The notes: generated from the sequence alone by a model not told the origin. Shown: positions 1 to 8,986, counted from the stretch's first letter. The stretch: DNA of 64,000 nucleotides from CAZUGH01 sp964619785 (GCA_964619785.1 CAZUGH010000005.1:1-64000); one strand, 5' to 3'. A program made the numbers and translations.

Positions 1-255
1 CCTGAAGCCCTTCACCGATTGCTGCAGCAGCTTCGGAAGCCTTCTTACATCCTTTTTTGATTGCGATAGCAGCACCTACTGTGTAAGCCCACTTTGCATT
101 TTCAAAACAAATTGGCTGGATGTTCTCTACCTGATGATATACATCAAGACCAGCATCCTTTGTAATCTTCTCAGCTTCTTCAATGGAAGAAATTCCATAG
201 CTGTTTAATACTGCATCAATCTGTTTCTTCTCTCATATGATTCAAATAAAGCCAT
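1..255 (-). CDS. GGGtGRT protein, N-terminal part, frameshifted, cut by window edge
   Basis: The reverse strand starts MALFESYERR, the usual opening of the GGGtGRT family, with an AGGAGG ribosome binding site just upstream of the ATG at 255. The reading frame then breaks: one base appears lost in the A-run near 223-226. After a one-base shift the protein continues through an IQPICFENAKWAY motif to the window edge. Family members are about 330 aa and usually sit beside an NifU-like protein, as here. Their biochemical role is not established. The indel is either a sequencing error or a true null; the intact downstream frame favours error. Confidence 0.85.
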
Positions 256-273
256 TTTACATTTCCTCCTATT

Positions 274-978
274 TTATTTAATCTCTTCGTCAGTTCTTGG
301 GTCAATAATCTTCACAGCATCTTCAACACGACCATACTGTCCGCTTGCTTTTTCATAAGCAGTGTTTGGATCGTCGCCTTTTTTGATGAAATCTGTCATC
401 TTACCAAGACTTACGAACTTATATCCGATAATCTCGTTGTCAGCGTCAAGAGCGATACCTGTTACATAACCTTCAGCCATCTCTAAGTAACGAGGACCTT
501 TTGCTAATGTACCATACATAGTACCAACCTGGGAACGAAGTCCCTTACCTAAATCTTCAAGACCAGCTCCAACAGCTAATCCGTCCTCAGAGAATGCGGA
601 CTGGGATCTACCATAAACGATCTGTAAGAATAACTCTCTCATAGCTGTATTAATAGCATCACATACTAAGTCAGTATTCAATGCTTCCATAACGGTTCTT
701 CCTGGTAAAATCTCAGATGCCATAGCAGCTGAATGAGTCATACCGGAACATCCAATAGTCTCAACAAGAGCTTCCTGGATAATACCCTCTTTGACATTGA
801 GTGTCAGTTTACATGCTCCCTGCTGAGGTGCACACCAACCAATACCATGTGTGAAACCAGAAATATCTTTTACGTCTTTTGCCTTTACCCATTTTGCTTC
901 TTCAGGAATTGGTGCAGCACCGTGGTTAACACCCTGAGCAACTGGGCACATGTTTTCTACTTCTTGTGAATAAATCAT
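274..978 (-). CDS. NifU-like iron-sulfur cluster assembly scaffold protein
   Basis: This 234-aa protein resembles NifU/IscU-type scaffolds, on which iron-sulfur clusters are built before transfer to client proteins. Conserved cysteines fall at C11, C49, C56 and C77, the last in an ETIGCSGMTHS motif. It is longer than IscU (about 130 aa), as is usual for the Clostridia form paired with GGGtGRT proteins. The ATG at 978 has a GAAAGGAG ribosome binding site. It lies 18 nt upstream of the GGGtGRT gene, so the two are probably co-transcribed from the promoter at 1033-1061. The exact client is unknown. Confidence 0.8.
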   Translation of the reverse strand: MIYSQEVENMCPVAQGVNHGAAPIPEEAKWVKAKDVKDISGFTHGIGWCAPQQGACKLTLNVKEGIIQEALVETIGCSGMTHSAAMASEILPGRTVMEALNTDLVCDAINTAMRELFLQIVYGRSQSAFSEDGLAVGAGLEDLGKGLRSQVGTMYGTLAKGPRYLEMAEGYVTGIALDADNEIIGYKFVSLGKMTDFIKKGDDPNTAYEKASGQYGRVEDAVKIIDPRTDEEIK

Positions 979-1004
979 GTTGTGACTCCTTTCAAATTTT
1001 CATA

Positions 1005-1019
1005 TTGTTAAAATAACAA
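1005..1019. promoter_or_regulatory. Perfect inverted repeat in leader of Fe-S operon
   Basis: TTGTTA and TAACAA arms flank a 3-nt AAA centre, between the -10 element at 1033 and the ribosome binding site near 990. The placement fits a repressor operator, but no regulator is identified and the arms are AT-rich, so chance is possible. Confidence 0.4.
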
Positions 1020-1032
1020 CATTCTACTAAAA

Positions 1033-1061
1033 ATAATACAATAATCGACGCTTTTTGTCAA
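1033..1061 (-). promoter_or_regulatory. Sigma-A promoter of the NifU-like/GGGtGRT operon
   Basis: On the minus strand a consensus -35 TTGACA (1056-1061) is separated by exactly 17 nt from a -10 TATTAT (1033-1038). It is the only good promoter between the hexapeptide gene and the NifU-like gene. Confidence 0.75.
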
Positions 1062-1075
1062 TTTATAATGATAAC

Positions 1076-1741
1076 TTATCTTTTCGCTATCACTTCATTT
1101 TGATTCTTATAAATACTCTTTGTGGCAACATATCCTCGAACGCTCGATAATGGGTAAATATTACTCTCTCTTCCAATGATTGTCCCTGGATTTAGTATGG
1201 AACCACAGCCAACCTCAACATTGTCACCAAGGATTGCTCCCATTTTCTTAAGTCCTGTTGGCATCTTCTCGCCATTACAGTGAATCTCCACTAACGTCTT
1301 GTCAGACTTTACATTCGATGTAATGGAACCCGCTCCCATGTGGGACTTGAATCCCAAGATGGAATCTCCAACATAATTATAGTGTGGAACCTGAACCTTA
1401 TCAAATAAAATCACGTTCTTAAGCTCTGTTGAATTACCTACCACAGCGCCCTTACCAACGATTGCATTGCCACGTATAAATGCGCAATGACGAACCTCTG
1501 CCTCTTCATCAATGATAGCTGGACCATGAATGAATGCCGTTGGCGCAACGGTAGCTGATTTGGCAACCCATACATCGTCACCACGTTTATCAAATTTTTC
1601 TAAAGAAAGACTCTCCCCTAATTCCAATATGTAATCACTAATCTCAGGCAAAACTTCATATGGATAGGTAGCATCTTCGAAAATACTACCAGCAATCGTG
1701 TGTTCCATATCAAATAGCTGATTGATTTCTATCTCTGTCAT
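1076..1741 (-). CDS. Left-handed beta-helix (hexapeptide-repeat) transferase-like protein, GlmU C-terminal type
   Basis: The 221-aa protein has hexapeptide repeats from about residue 55 to 205, including an IDEEAEVRHCAFIRG stretch and GAILGDNVEVGCGS. A GAGSITSNV motif recalls the GAGTITCNY of GlmU, whose C-terminal domain acetylates glucosamine-1-phosphate. The nucleotidyltransferase half of GlmU is absent, so it is often named UDP-N-acetylglucosamine pyrophosphorylase-like without proof of that activity. It starts 11 nt after topB and is the last gene of the purM-led operon. The acceptor substrate cannot be told from sequence. Confidence 0.75.
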   Translation of the reverse strand: MTEIEINQLFDMEHTIAGSIFEDATYPYEVLPEISDYILELGESLSLEKFDKRGDDVWVAKSATVAPTAFIHGPAIIDEEAEVRHCAFIRGNAIVGKGAVVGNSTELKNVILFDKVQVPHYNYVGDSILGFKSHMGAGSITSNVKSDKTLVEIHCNGEKMPTGLKKMGAILGDNVEVGCGSILNPGTIIGRESNIYPLSSVRGYVATKSIYKNQNEVIAKR

Positions 1742-1751
1742 TGCTAATCTC

Positions 1752-3773
1752 CTATTTCTTTTTATAATATCCTCTTACTTGACTGCTATAACGTTCTAGC
1801 TGTCTTCGTGCATCATTATGACTTGAAGTCTGTACCCATTTGCTTACAAACCCCTTTAACTTGGTCATATACTCTTCTTCCGACACATCCCCCTCTGCCA
1901 CTCCACTGAGACCTTTTTCCCAGCTTGCCGTCAACGTTGGATTGAGCATAGACGGTATCGAGTAACCTACAATGCCATATACCAATTCACCTTTCATCGT
2001 CGGTGTGATAATCTGTGTTTTTTTATTCAATTTCAAATATGCAATCTTGAATAATTTCTCCAAAATACCAGATCTTGTCGCAGATGTACCAATCCCACTT
2101 CCTTTAATCTGTGCACGCAGCTCTTCATCTTCAATAAGCTGACCTGCATTTTCCATGGCAAGTATGATGGAACCTGAACTATACCTCTTCGGAGGTGAAG
2201 TCTCACCTTCTTTGATGCTCATACCTTCAAGCCCAATCTCCATTCCCTTTTTTAATTCAAGCAAAACATCGGCGCCTGCGGTTGTATCCTCTTTCTCTTC
2301 GCCACTCTCCTCTTTTACATTGGACTTGGTAAAGGAAAATTGAGAGACTGGTAAAAATCCTTCGTTTACTAGTACCTTCGCTGTGGTAAAGAAATTTTCT
2401 TCCTTACGTTTCACAGTAACACTTACTTTCTGATACTCCGCAGCAGGATAAAAGATTGCTAAGAACCTTCGAACGATAACCTCATACATCTTAGCCGAAG
2501 TCGCAGATAATGAATTCAATGCAGACAATCCTTGTCCGGTTGGAACAATCGCATAATGGTCAGTAATCTGCTTATCATTCACATATCTTGTCTTCTCAAG
2601 ACCTTTATAACGCTCATTCTGTAAAATATCATTTGCATAATTAGCTGTCATCGTATAGGCACGAAGTCCTTGAATATTGCGGGATATTTCTTTTGCTACA
2701 GCTGTAGAAAGAACACGGGCATCTGTTCTTGGATATGTCACCAATTTCTTCTCATACAACTCTTGAATGATTTTCAAGGTTTCCTCTGGACTAATCTTAA
2801 ATAACTTGGACGCCAGATTCTGAATCTCCGCTAAGTTGAATAATAATGGTGGGTTCTTCTTTTCCTTCTTCTTCTCCACCTTATCGACAACACCTATCAC
2901 TTTTTCTTCGTTTTCTATCGGCTCCATGAGATAATCCATCATCCCCATGGCGACTTCTTTCTCCTTGAATCCATTTTCCTTATACAAAGCAGGAGATTCA
3001 AAATACTTAGAACCTTCCACCGCTTTCCATTCCCCTGAAAATGTACTCTCATCTTTCTTCCAGTCTGCAATAACCCGGTAAAACGGAGTTTTCACAAAGT
3101 TACGTATCTCTATCTCACGCTTCACAACCATACCTAATACACAAGTCATGACACGTCCAACTGCAACGGCAGAATATTTCTTATCTTGTAATGTGTCCTG
3201 CATCCAGCCACCATATTTCAAAGACAAAACACGGGAAAAATTAATTCCCATAAGATAATCTTCCTTCGCACGCAGATAGGCAGAAGCTGCCACCGAATCA
3301 TAAGCTGAAATCGGTTTTGCCTCCTTAATACCTCGGATAATCTCCGCTTCTGTCTGTGAATCTATCCAAACACGGAGCTTTTTCTTCGTATCCGGAACGG
3401 ATGCCATCTGGTCAACGAGTCGATAGATGTATTCTCCCTCACGCCCAGAGTCAGTGCAAACATAGATTGTCTCCACATCATCTCGATTGAGTAATCCTCT
3501 CACGATATTAAATTGTTTTGATACACCAGGGATAACTTCGTATTTATAATCATCATCCGGAGGGAAAAAGGGAAGTGTATTAAGAGACCATTTCTTCAGT
3601 GCCGCATCGTACACTTCCGGATAACTCATCGTTACGAGATGTCCAACACACCAGGTAACGATGGTATTCTGTGATTCTAAATATCCGTCTCCCTGTCTTG
3701 TCTGCAGTTTCAAAACCCGTGCAAACTCTTTGGCAACACTCGGTTTCTCTGCTATAAAAAGACTCTTTGACAT
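1752..3773 (-). CDS. topB: DNA topoisomerase III (type IA)
   Basis: A type IA topoisomerase relaxes or decatenates DNA by a transient 5'-phosphotyrosine break. The N-terminal Toprim domain shows IAEKPSVAKEF and the acidic CTDSGREGEYIYR motif. The active-site tyrosine lies in LVTYPRTDAR, about residue 347. The protein is about 673 aa and ends in a basic tail without the C-terminal zinc fingers of topoisomerase I, which supports TopB. I chose the ATG at 3773 (MSKSLFIAEKPS) over an in-frame GTG at 3794, because family members begin there; an AAGGA lies upstream. It follows a small membrane-protein gene and precedes the hexapeptide gene. Confidence 0.93.
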   Translation of the reverse strand: MSKSLFIAEKPSVAKEFARVLKLQTRQGDGYLESQNTIVTWCVGHLVTMSYPEVYDAALKKWSLNTLPFFPPDDDYKYEVIPGVSKQFNIVRGLLNRDDVETIYVCTDSGREGEYIYRLVDQMASVPDTKKKLRVWIDSQTEAEIIRGIKEAKPISAYDSVAASAYLRAKEDYLMGINFSRVLSLKYGGWMQDTLQDKKYSAVAVGRVMTCVLGMVVKREIEIRNFVKTPFYRVIADWKKDESTFSGEWKAVEGSKYFESPALYKENGFKEKEVAMGMMDYLMEPIENEEKVIGVVDKVEKKKEKKNPPLLFNLAEIQNLASKLFKISPEETLKIIQELYEKKLVTYPRTDARVLSTAVAKEISRNIQGLRAYTMTANYANDILQNERYKGLEKTRYVNDKQITDHYAIVPTGQGLSALNSLSATSAKMYEVIVRRFLAIFYPAAEYQKVSVTVKRKEENFFTTAKVLVNEGFLPVSQFSFTKSNVKEESGEEKEDTTAGADVLLELKKGMEIGLEGMSIKEGETSPPKRYSSGSIILAMENAGQLIEDEELRAQIKGSGIGTSATRSGILEKLFKIAYLKLNKKTQIITPTMKGELVYGIVGYSIPSMLNPTLTASWEKGLSGVAEGDVSEEEYMTKLKGFVSKWVQTSSHNDARRQLERYSSQVRGYYKKK

Positions 3774-3794
3774 ATTATTCACGCTGTCCTTCAC

Positions 3795-3959
3795 TTAATC
3801 ATTATCATCAAGCATCAAGCATTTACTACTCTCTGCAATGAATGATACAATTGCTAGAATACCAATCGTCACACATAAATATTTAACAATCTTGGTAATA
3901 TCGATGCTTACACTAAAGTGAAATCCTTTTCCGCTTTCGCCTTTACAATTTTTCTTCAT
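3795..3959 (-). CDS. Small single-pass membrane protein, unknown function
   Basis: A 54-aa reading frame starting MKKNCKGESGKG has a basic, glycine-rich N-terminus. One hydrophobic segment follows (about residues 24-42, VKYLCVTIGILAIVSFIA) and then an acidic tail ending LDDND. It sits between the LUD-domain gene and topB, 25 nt after the former and 21 nt before the latter, so it fills an otherwise empty slot of the operon. An AAAGGG lies 13 nt before the ATG; a TTG at 3965 would be better spaced. I recognise no family. Confidence 0.5.
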   Translation of the reverse strand: MKKNCKGESGKGFHFSVSIDITKIVKYLCVTIGILAIVSFIAESSKCLMLDDND

Positions 3960-3984
3960 AATCAAGCCACATCCCTTTCTGAAA

Positions 3985-4623
3985 TCAAAATCCCAAATCT
4001 TCACCAACAAGTATCACTTTTATACGGTTCTTTATATTCGATCTACGCGTAACGACAACGGAACTACAGATACAGTCATCATTTAGACAGTCGCCACAAC
4101 GTCCAAATTTGGCACATGGTGTGTCTTTACCAAGTCGTATCGTATTCGGAGGTGACGCAATATTGCGAACCCGCTTCACACCCTCTTCAACATCCGTGAC
4201 CACCTTGTTCATGCCTGCCACAACGATTACCTGATCTGGCCCATAACACAGATATGCTACACGATTTCCATAGCCATCAATATTAACTAGCATTCCATCC
4301 ATCGTAATTGCATTACTACTCATGAGGAAAATATCTGCATTAATCGTATCCGCTTTGAGAACACGTATTTCTTCTGGTGTTGTTGCATTCGCTCGATCAA
4401 TAAGAATGGAACCACTCTTAGGAAGATAGTCCAAAAGTCCAATCTCCTTTAATGTAGCAGAACCACCCCAGGCTACTGTCTGGCCTGGACGAATCATCGT
4501 CTTCGCCAACGCCAATGCTTCCTTACTTGTTTCTACATAGTGGCCTTCCATGCCTCGAAGTTTCATCTTATCAATGATTCCCTGAGCCATCAAAGCCCTT
4601 GCTTTCATCTTGACTGACATCAT
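3985..4623 (-). CDS. LUD-domain (LutC/YkgG, DUF162) lactate-utilization-like protein
   Basis: The 212-aa protein carries the LUD fold, with the GQTVAWGGSATLKEIG and LIDRANATTPEE motifs of the LutC/YkgG family, which take part in L-lactate oxidation in Bacillus. No lutA or lutB is nearby, so that role is not supported here. The C-terminal third has a cysteine cluster, CAKFGRCGDCLNDDCIC (C-x5-C-x2-C-x4-C-x-C), that could bind metal or an Fe-S cluster. I chose the ATG at 4623, with GGAGG 11 nt upstream, over a longer TTG start. It follows glyA after 56 nt. Confidence 0.75.
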   Translation of the reverse strand: MMSVKMKARALMAQGIIDKMKLRGMEGHYVETSKEALALAKTMIRPGQTVAWGGSATLKEIGLLDYLPKSGSILIDRANATTPEEIRVLKADTINADIFLMSSNAITMDGMLVNIDGYGNRVAYLCYGPDQVIVVAGMNKVVTDVEEGVKRVRNIASPPNTIRLGKDTPCAKFGRCGDCLNDDCICSSVVVTRRSNIKNRIKVILVGEDLGF

Positions 4624-4650
4624 TGTGCTACACACCTCCAATATCTACAA

Positions 4651-4668
4651 GCCGGGCAGATGCCCGGC
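4651..4668 (-). terminator. GC-rich hairpin between glyA and the LUD-domain gene
   Basis: A perfect 7-bp stem (GCCGGGC/GCCCGGC) with a 4-nt loop lies 11 nt after glyA. No T-tract follows, so it is probably not a complete intrinsic terminator. It may instead be an mRNA-processing or 3'-end stabilising element that sets glyA above the downstream genes. Confidence 0.4.
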
Positions 4669-4679
4669 CAGTAATCAAC

Positions 4680-5918
4680 TTAGTATAATGGATATTTATC
4701 TGTAAGTTCTTTAATCATCGACATTGCTTTTTCTTTATTGGCATCTACATCATTGATCAGAAGTGCAATTGCTTCTGCAATGACATCCATATCTGCTGGC
4801 TTCATACCACGAGTTGTAACAGCAGCTGTACCCAGACGGATACCACTCGTTACAAATGGAGACTGTGGATCATTTGGAATTGTGTTCTTGTTACAAGTAA
4901 TGTTGGCAGCATCTAAAAGCTTCTCTGCTTCCTTACCAGTAACACCTTTGCTTACCAAATCAACGAGCATCAGGTGATTATCTGTACCCCCTGATACAAT
5001 ATCAAATCCACGAGCCATCAACCCCTTAGCCAGTGCCTGTGCATTTTCAATAATATTCTTGCCGTATTCTTTAAAGCTTGGATCAAGTGCCTCTTTAAAA
5101 CATACTGCCTTCGCAGCGATAACATGCATTAAAGGTCCACCCTGAATACCTGGGAATACGGATTTATTGAGTTTATGCTCATCAGCAAACTCTGCGGATG
5201 AAAGAATCATTCCTCCACGAGGTCCACGAAGAGTCTTGTGTGTTGTTGTCGTTGTTACATGTGCATATGGAATTGGGCTCTCATGATATCCTGTCGCTAC
5301 TAATCCAGCGATATGTGCCATATCTACCATCAGATAAGCGCCTACCATATCAGCGATCTCACGAAATCTCTTAAAGTCAATCTTTCTTGCATAAGCACTA
5401 GCACCTGCAACAATCAACTTTGGCTGGCATTCTTTTGCAATCTTTTCAACTTCTTCATAATCAATAAATCCCTTATCATCAACACCATAAGGTACAATAT
5501 TAAAATAGCTTCCAGAGAAGTTAACTGGGCTTCCATGAGTAAGATGTCCACCATGTGCAAGATTCATACCCATAACCGTATCACCTGGTTTAACAAGAGC
5601 AAAAAATACTGCCATATTCGCCTGTGCTCCTGAATGAGGCTGAACGTTCGCATATGTGCAGCCAAATAACTTTTTGGCACGTTCGATTGCTAATGTCTCA
5701 ATCACGTCTACATTTTCACATCCACCATAATAACGCTTGCCAGGATATCCCTCTGCGTACTTATTCGTACATGTGCTTCCCATTGCTGCCATAACCGCTT
5801 TGCTAACAAAGTTCTCCGATGCAATCAATTCAATGTGGCTGTTCTGTCTGTCAGTCTCAGCCTTCATAGCGGTTGCAATCTCTGGATCATACTTTACTAC
5901 TTCTTCAAAAGAATACAT
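4680..5918 (-). CDS. glyA: Serine hydroxymethyltransferase
   Basis: This PLP enzyme interconverts serine and glycine while loading one-carbon units onto tetrahydrofolate. The protein is 412 aa, the usual length. The PLP-binding lysine is K228 in TTTTTHKTLRGPRGG, and the HIELIASENF N-terminal signature is present. GGAGGAAA precedes the ATG by two bases. It follows purD by 34 nt. Placement with purN makes sense, because SHMT supplies both glycine for PurD and the formyl-donor precursor for PurN. Confidence 0.97.
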   Translation of the reverse strand: MYSFEEVVKYDPEIATAMKAETDRQNSHIELIASENFVSKAVMAAMGSTCTNKYAEGYPGKRYYGGCENVDVIETLAIERAKKLFGCTYANVQPHSGAQANMAVFFALVKPGDTVMGMNLAHGGHLTHGSPVNFSGSYFNIVPYGVDDKGFIDYEEVEKIAKECQPKLIVAGASAYARKIDFKRFREIADMVGAYLMVDMAHIAGLVATGYHESPIPYAHVTTTTTHKTLRGPRGGMILSSAEFADEHKLNKSVFPGIQGGPLMHVIAAKAVCFKEALDPSFKEYGKNIIENAQALAKGLMARGFDIVSGGTDNHLMLVDLVSKGVTGKEAEKLLDAANITCNKNTIPNDPQSPFVTSGIRLGTAAVTTRGMKPADMDVIAEAIALLINDVDANKEKAMSMIKELTDKYPLY

Positions 5919-5952
5919 ATTTTCCTCCTTCTGCGTCTCATGCGCACAACTA

Positions 5953-7224
5953 CTAGATTTCTTCTATTGCTTTTCCAATATCATTTCTCATATATTTCTT
6001 CTCAAAATCAACAAGCTTCGTTGCTTCATAAGCATTTGCTCTTGCCTCTTTGAGCGTAGCTCCCTTCGCTGTGATACCTAACACACGACCACCATTGGTA
6101 ACAATCCCCTCTGGTGTCTGTTTGGTTCCAGCATGGAAACAATAATATCCTTCTTTGCCATCAAAATTCTCAAGGCCCGTAATCAGCTTACCCTTCTCAT
6201 AACTCTCAGGATAACCACCAGAAGCTAATACAACACATACAGCCGCATTATCTTCAAATTCCAGATTAATCTGGTCGAGTGTTCCATCAATACAAGCATT
6301 CATTACATCAACAATATCATTCTTCATACGAGGAAGAACAACCTGTGCCTCTGGATCACCAAATCTTGCATTATACTCGAGTACTTTAGGACCATCTGGC
6401 GTCAGCATCAAACCGACAAACATGATTCCTGTAAAGTCTCTTCCTTCTGCCTTCATCGCATCCATGGTTGGCTGATATACATATTTTTCACAAAAGGCCT
6501 GAACCTCATCATCATAAAAAGGACTTGGGGAAAATGTACCCATTCCGCCGGTATTCAAGCCTTCATCATTATCTTTTGCACGCTTATGGTCCTGTGCACT
6601 CGTCATTGGTAGTACATGGGTACCATCACAATAACAGAGAACGGAGACCTCACGTCCTGTCATAAAATCTTCTACCACAACGCGATTACCAGCTTCGCCA
6701 AAATGCTTATCTAACATAATCTCTTTGACGGCAGCTTTCGCTTCATCTAATGTATTACAAATCAATACTCCTTTACCAAGTGCTAACCCATCTGCCTTAA
6801 CAACGATTGGCATCTTCTTCGTCTCAAGATAGGCAATGGCATCCTCTGCATTATCAAAATTCTCATATCCAGCAGTTGGAATATTGTACTTTTTCATCAA
6901 ATCTTTGGAAAATGCTTTCGAGCCCTCTAGCATAGCAGCATTCTTGCGAGGTCCAAACACACGCAAGCCTCTTGCTTCAAATACATCAACTACACCAGCA
7001 ACTAACGGATCATCCATTCCAATGATTGTCAAATCAATCTGTTTGTCTTCAGCAAAGTCAGCCAGCTTATCTAACTCCATTGCTCCAATATCAACCAACT
7101 CGGCAAGCTGAGCAATCCCAGCATTACCAGGTGCACAATAAATCTTGTCTACCTGCTTACTCTTAGCAACACTTGTTGCGATGGCATGTTCTCTTCCACC
7201 GCTACCTACAATAAGAACTTTCAT
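5953..7224 (-). CDS. purD: Phosphoribosylamine-glycine ligase (GAR synthetase)
   Basis: This ATP-grasp enzyme joins glycine to phosphoribosylamine in purine synthesis. The 423-aa protein starts MKVLIVGSGGREHAI and contains the ATP-grasp segments ADGLALGKGV and LEYNARFGDPEAQ. It lies 24 nt after purN and 34 nt before glyA in the same leftward operon. Confidence 0.97.
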   Translation of the reverse strand: MKVLIVGSGGREHAIATSVAKSKQVDKIYCAPGNAGIAQLAELVDIGAMELDKLADFAEDKQIDLTIIGMDDPLVAGVVDVFEARGLRVFGPRKNAAMLEGSKAFSKDLMKKYNIPTAGYENFDNAEDAIAYLETKKMPIVVKADGLALGKGVLICNTLDEAKAAVKEIMLDKHFGEAGNRVVVEDFMTGREVSVLCYCDGTHVLPMTSAQDHKRAKDNDEGLNTGGMGTFSPSPFYDDEVQAFCEKYVYQPTMDAMKAEGRDFTGIMFVGLMLTPDGPKVLEYNARFGDPEAQVVLPRMKNDIVDVMNACIDGTLDQINLEFEDNAAVCVVLASGGYPESYEKGKLITGLENFDGKEGYYCFHAGTKQTPEGIVTNGGRVLGITAKGATLKEARANAYEATKLVDFEKKYMRNDIGKAIEEI

Positions 7225-7248
7225 TTCATTTCCTCCATATCGAAGCTG

Positions 7249-7869
7249 TTATATACGTTTAACTAGTCCGTTCACGACTTGAATTCTATCATTAGCAATC
7301 AGATTCACTGCCTCAGGAAGTATCTTCCACTCAGCTTGTTCCATAACACGCTTTTGAAGAATCTCTGGCGTATCATCTTCCTCTACCTCAACTGCCTTTT
7401 GCAAAATAATAGGACCAGTATCCGTTCCCGAATCAACAAAATGTACGGTCGCACCTGTCACTTTATTGCCAATATTTAACACACTCTCATGTACTTTCAG
7501 CCCATAATATCCAGGCCCACAATGAGAAGGTATCAAAGATGGGTGAATATTAACAATTCGATTCTCATATGCTTTCACTAAATTCTGTGGAAGAATAACC
7601 AAATATCCTGCTAAGATAATCAACTCAATCTGGTGCTCCTTCACAGTACGAAGTAATTCATCATTAAACTGAGAGCGTTCCTTAAAATCCTTGGGAGATA
7701 AGACCACGGTCTCAATCCCCTTCATCTTCGCACGCTCTAATGCATAAGCATCTTTCTTATTACTAACAACTAGGTCTAGAGAAGCGTTGGTAATCTTGCC
7801 CGCATCCATCGCATCGATCAATGCCTGAAGATTCGTTCCTCCGCCCGATACAAATACTGCTATCTTCAT
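7249..7869 (-). CDS. purN: Phosphoribosylglycinamide formyltransferase
   Basis: PurN transfers a formyl group from 10-formyl-tetrahydrofolate to GAR. The 206-aa protein has the substrate loop VSGGGTNLQALIDA at the N-terminus and the catalytic NIHPSLIPS and HFVDSGTDTGPII motifs (Asn, His, Asp triad). It sits 15 nt after purM. Confidence 0.96.
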   Translation of the reverse strand: MKIAVFVSGGGTNLQALIDAMDAGKITNASLDLVVSNKKDAYALERAKMKGIETVVLSPKDFKERSQFNDELLRTVKEHQIELIILAGYLVILPQNLVKAYENRIVNIHPSLIPSHCGPGYYGLKVHESVLNIGNKVTGATVHFVDSGTDTGPIILQKAVEVEEDDTPEILQKRVMEQAEWKILPEAVNLIANDRIQVVNGLVKRI

Positions 7870-7884
7870 CTTCCGTCTCCGTCC

Positions 7885-8910
7885 TTACTGTAAAGTAATG
7901 CCCTTGTCTCTAGCAACAATCTCACCTAAAATATAAGGAGTCTCACCAGCGGCTTTGATAGCGGCTACTGTCTTATCAACATCTGTCTTATCCACTGCTG
8001 TAATCATACCAACACCCATGTTGTATGTATTAAACATCATCTGCTCTTCAATCTGTCCGTCCTTTGCAAGCATCTCAAAGATAGGAGGAATTACAAAACT
8101 CTTGCGGTCAATCACAGCATGTGTGCCCTCTTTTAACATACGAGGAATGTTCTCATAAAAACCACCACCAGTAATATGACTACATGCTTTAATCTTAACA
8201 CCTGCATCCTTAATCGAACGAAGTGCCTTCACATAAATCTTAGTTGGTGTTAAAAGAGCTTCTCCTAATGTCGTTCCAAGGGATTCAAATGACTTGCTTA
8301 ATTTTGCTTTGTCCATAGGGAACACCTGACGTACAAGAGAATATCCGTTACTATGAATACCGGAAGAAGCCATACCTACTAGTACATCGCCAGCAGCTAA
8401 TTCCTTACCTGTAATCATATTCTTACGATCAACAATTCCAACTGAGAAACCAGCCAGGTCATACTCGTCAACTGGATAGAAACCAGGCATCTCAGCTGTT
8501 TCTCCACCAATCAATGCTGCATCTGACTGCTGACAGCCATTTGCCACACCACTTACAATCGTAGCAATCTTCTCTGGTTCATTCTTACCACATGCGATAT
8601 AGTCCAAGAAGAATAATGGTTCTCCACCTGCACATGCGATATCATTCACACACATCGCAACACAATCAATACCAATTGTGTCATGTTTATCCATAATAAA
8701 AGCTAGCTTAAGTTTGGTTCCAACACCATCCGTACCCGATACTAAAGTTGGTTCCTCCATTCCCATAAACTTCTTCAAAGAGAACGCTCCTGAGAATCCA
8801 CCAATATCTGTGAGAACCTCGTCTCTCATGGTAGCAGCGATATGCTCCTTCATCAGGGCAACCGCCTTGTATCCTGCTTCAATATCAACTCCAGCTTTCT
8901 TGTAATCCAT
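7885..8910 (-). CDS. purM: Phosphoribosylformylglycinamidine cyclo-ligase (AIR synthetase)
   Basis: PurM closes the imidazole ring of AIR using ATP. The 341-aa protein begins MDYKKAGVDIEAG and carries the VSGTDGVGTKLKLAF and IGGETAEMPGFY signatures. An AGGAGGT ribosome binding site precedes the ATG. It is the first gene of purM-purN-purD-glyA; its leader holds an inverted repeat at 8956-8972 and an extended -10 promoter at 8987-8995. purE, purC, purF and purH are not in this window. Confidence 0.97.
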   Translation of the reverse strand: MDYKKAGVDIEAGYKAVALMKEHIAATMRDEVLTDIGGFSGAFSLKKFMGMEEPTLVSGTDGVGTKLKLAFIMDKHDTIGIDCVAMCVNDIACAGGEPLFFLDYIACGKNEPEKIATIVSGVANGCQQSDAALIGGETAEMPGFYPVDEYDLAGFSVGIVDRKNMITGKELAAGDVLVGMASSGIHSNGYSLVRQVFPMDKAKLSKSFESLGTTLGEALLTPTKIYVKALRSIKDAGVKIKACSHITGGGFYENIPRMLKEGTHAVIDRKSFVIPPIFEMLAKDGQIEEQMMFNTYNMGVGMITAVDKTDVDKTVAAIKAAGETPYILGEIVARDKGITLQ

Positions 8911-8955
8911 TAATTTTACCTCCTAAATGTATACTTGCTTGCAAACTGTATTGTG

Positions 8956-8972
8956 GGAACAACATGTGTTCC
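8956..8972. promoter_or_regulatory. Inverted repeat in purM leader
   Basis: GGAACA and its near-complement GTGTTCC face each other around ACAT, just downstream of the -10 element, where a repressor or RNA hairpin could act. It does not clearly match the Bacillus PurR box, so the regulator is unknown. Confidence 0.35.
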
Positions 8973-8986
8973 GCACTATCCATGAT

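Noticed and set aside
4651..4668. Calling the glyA downstream hairpin a full rho-independent terminator
   Set aside because: There is no T-tract after the stem, and downstream genes lack a good promoter, so read-through is likely.
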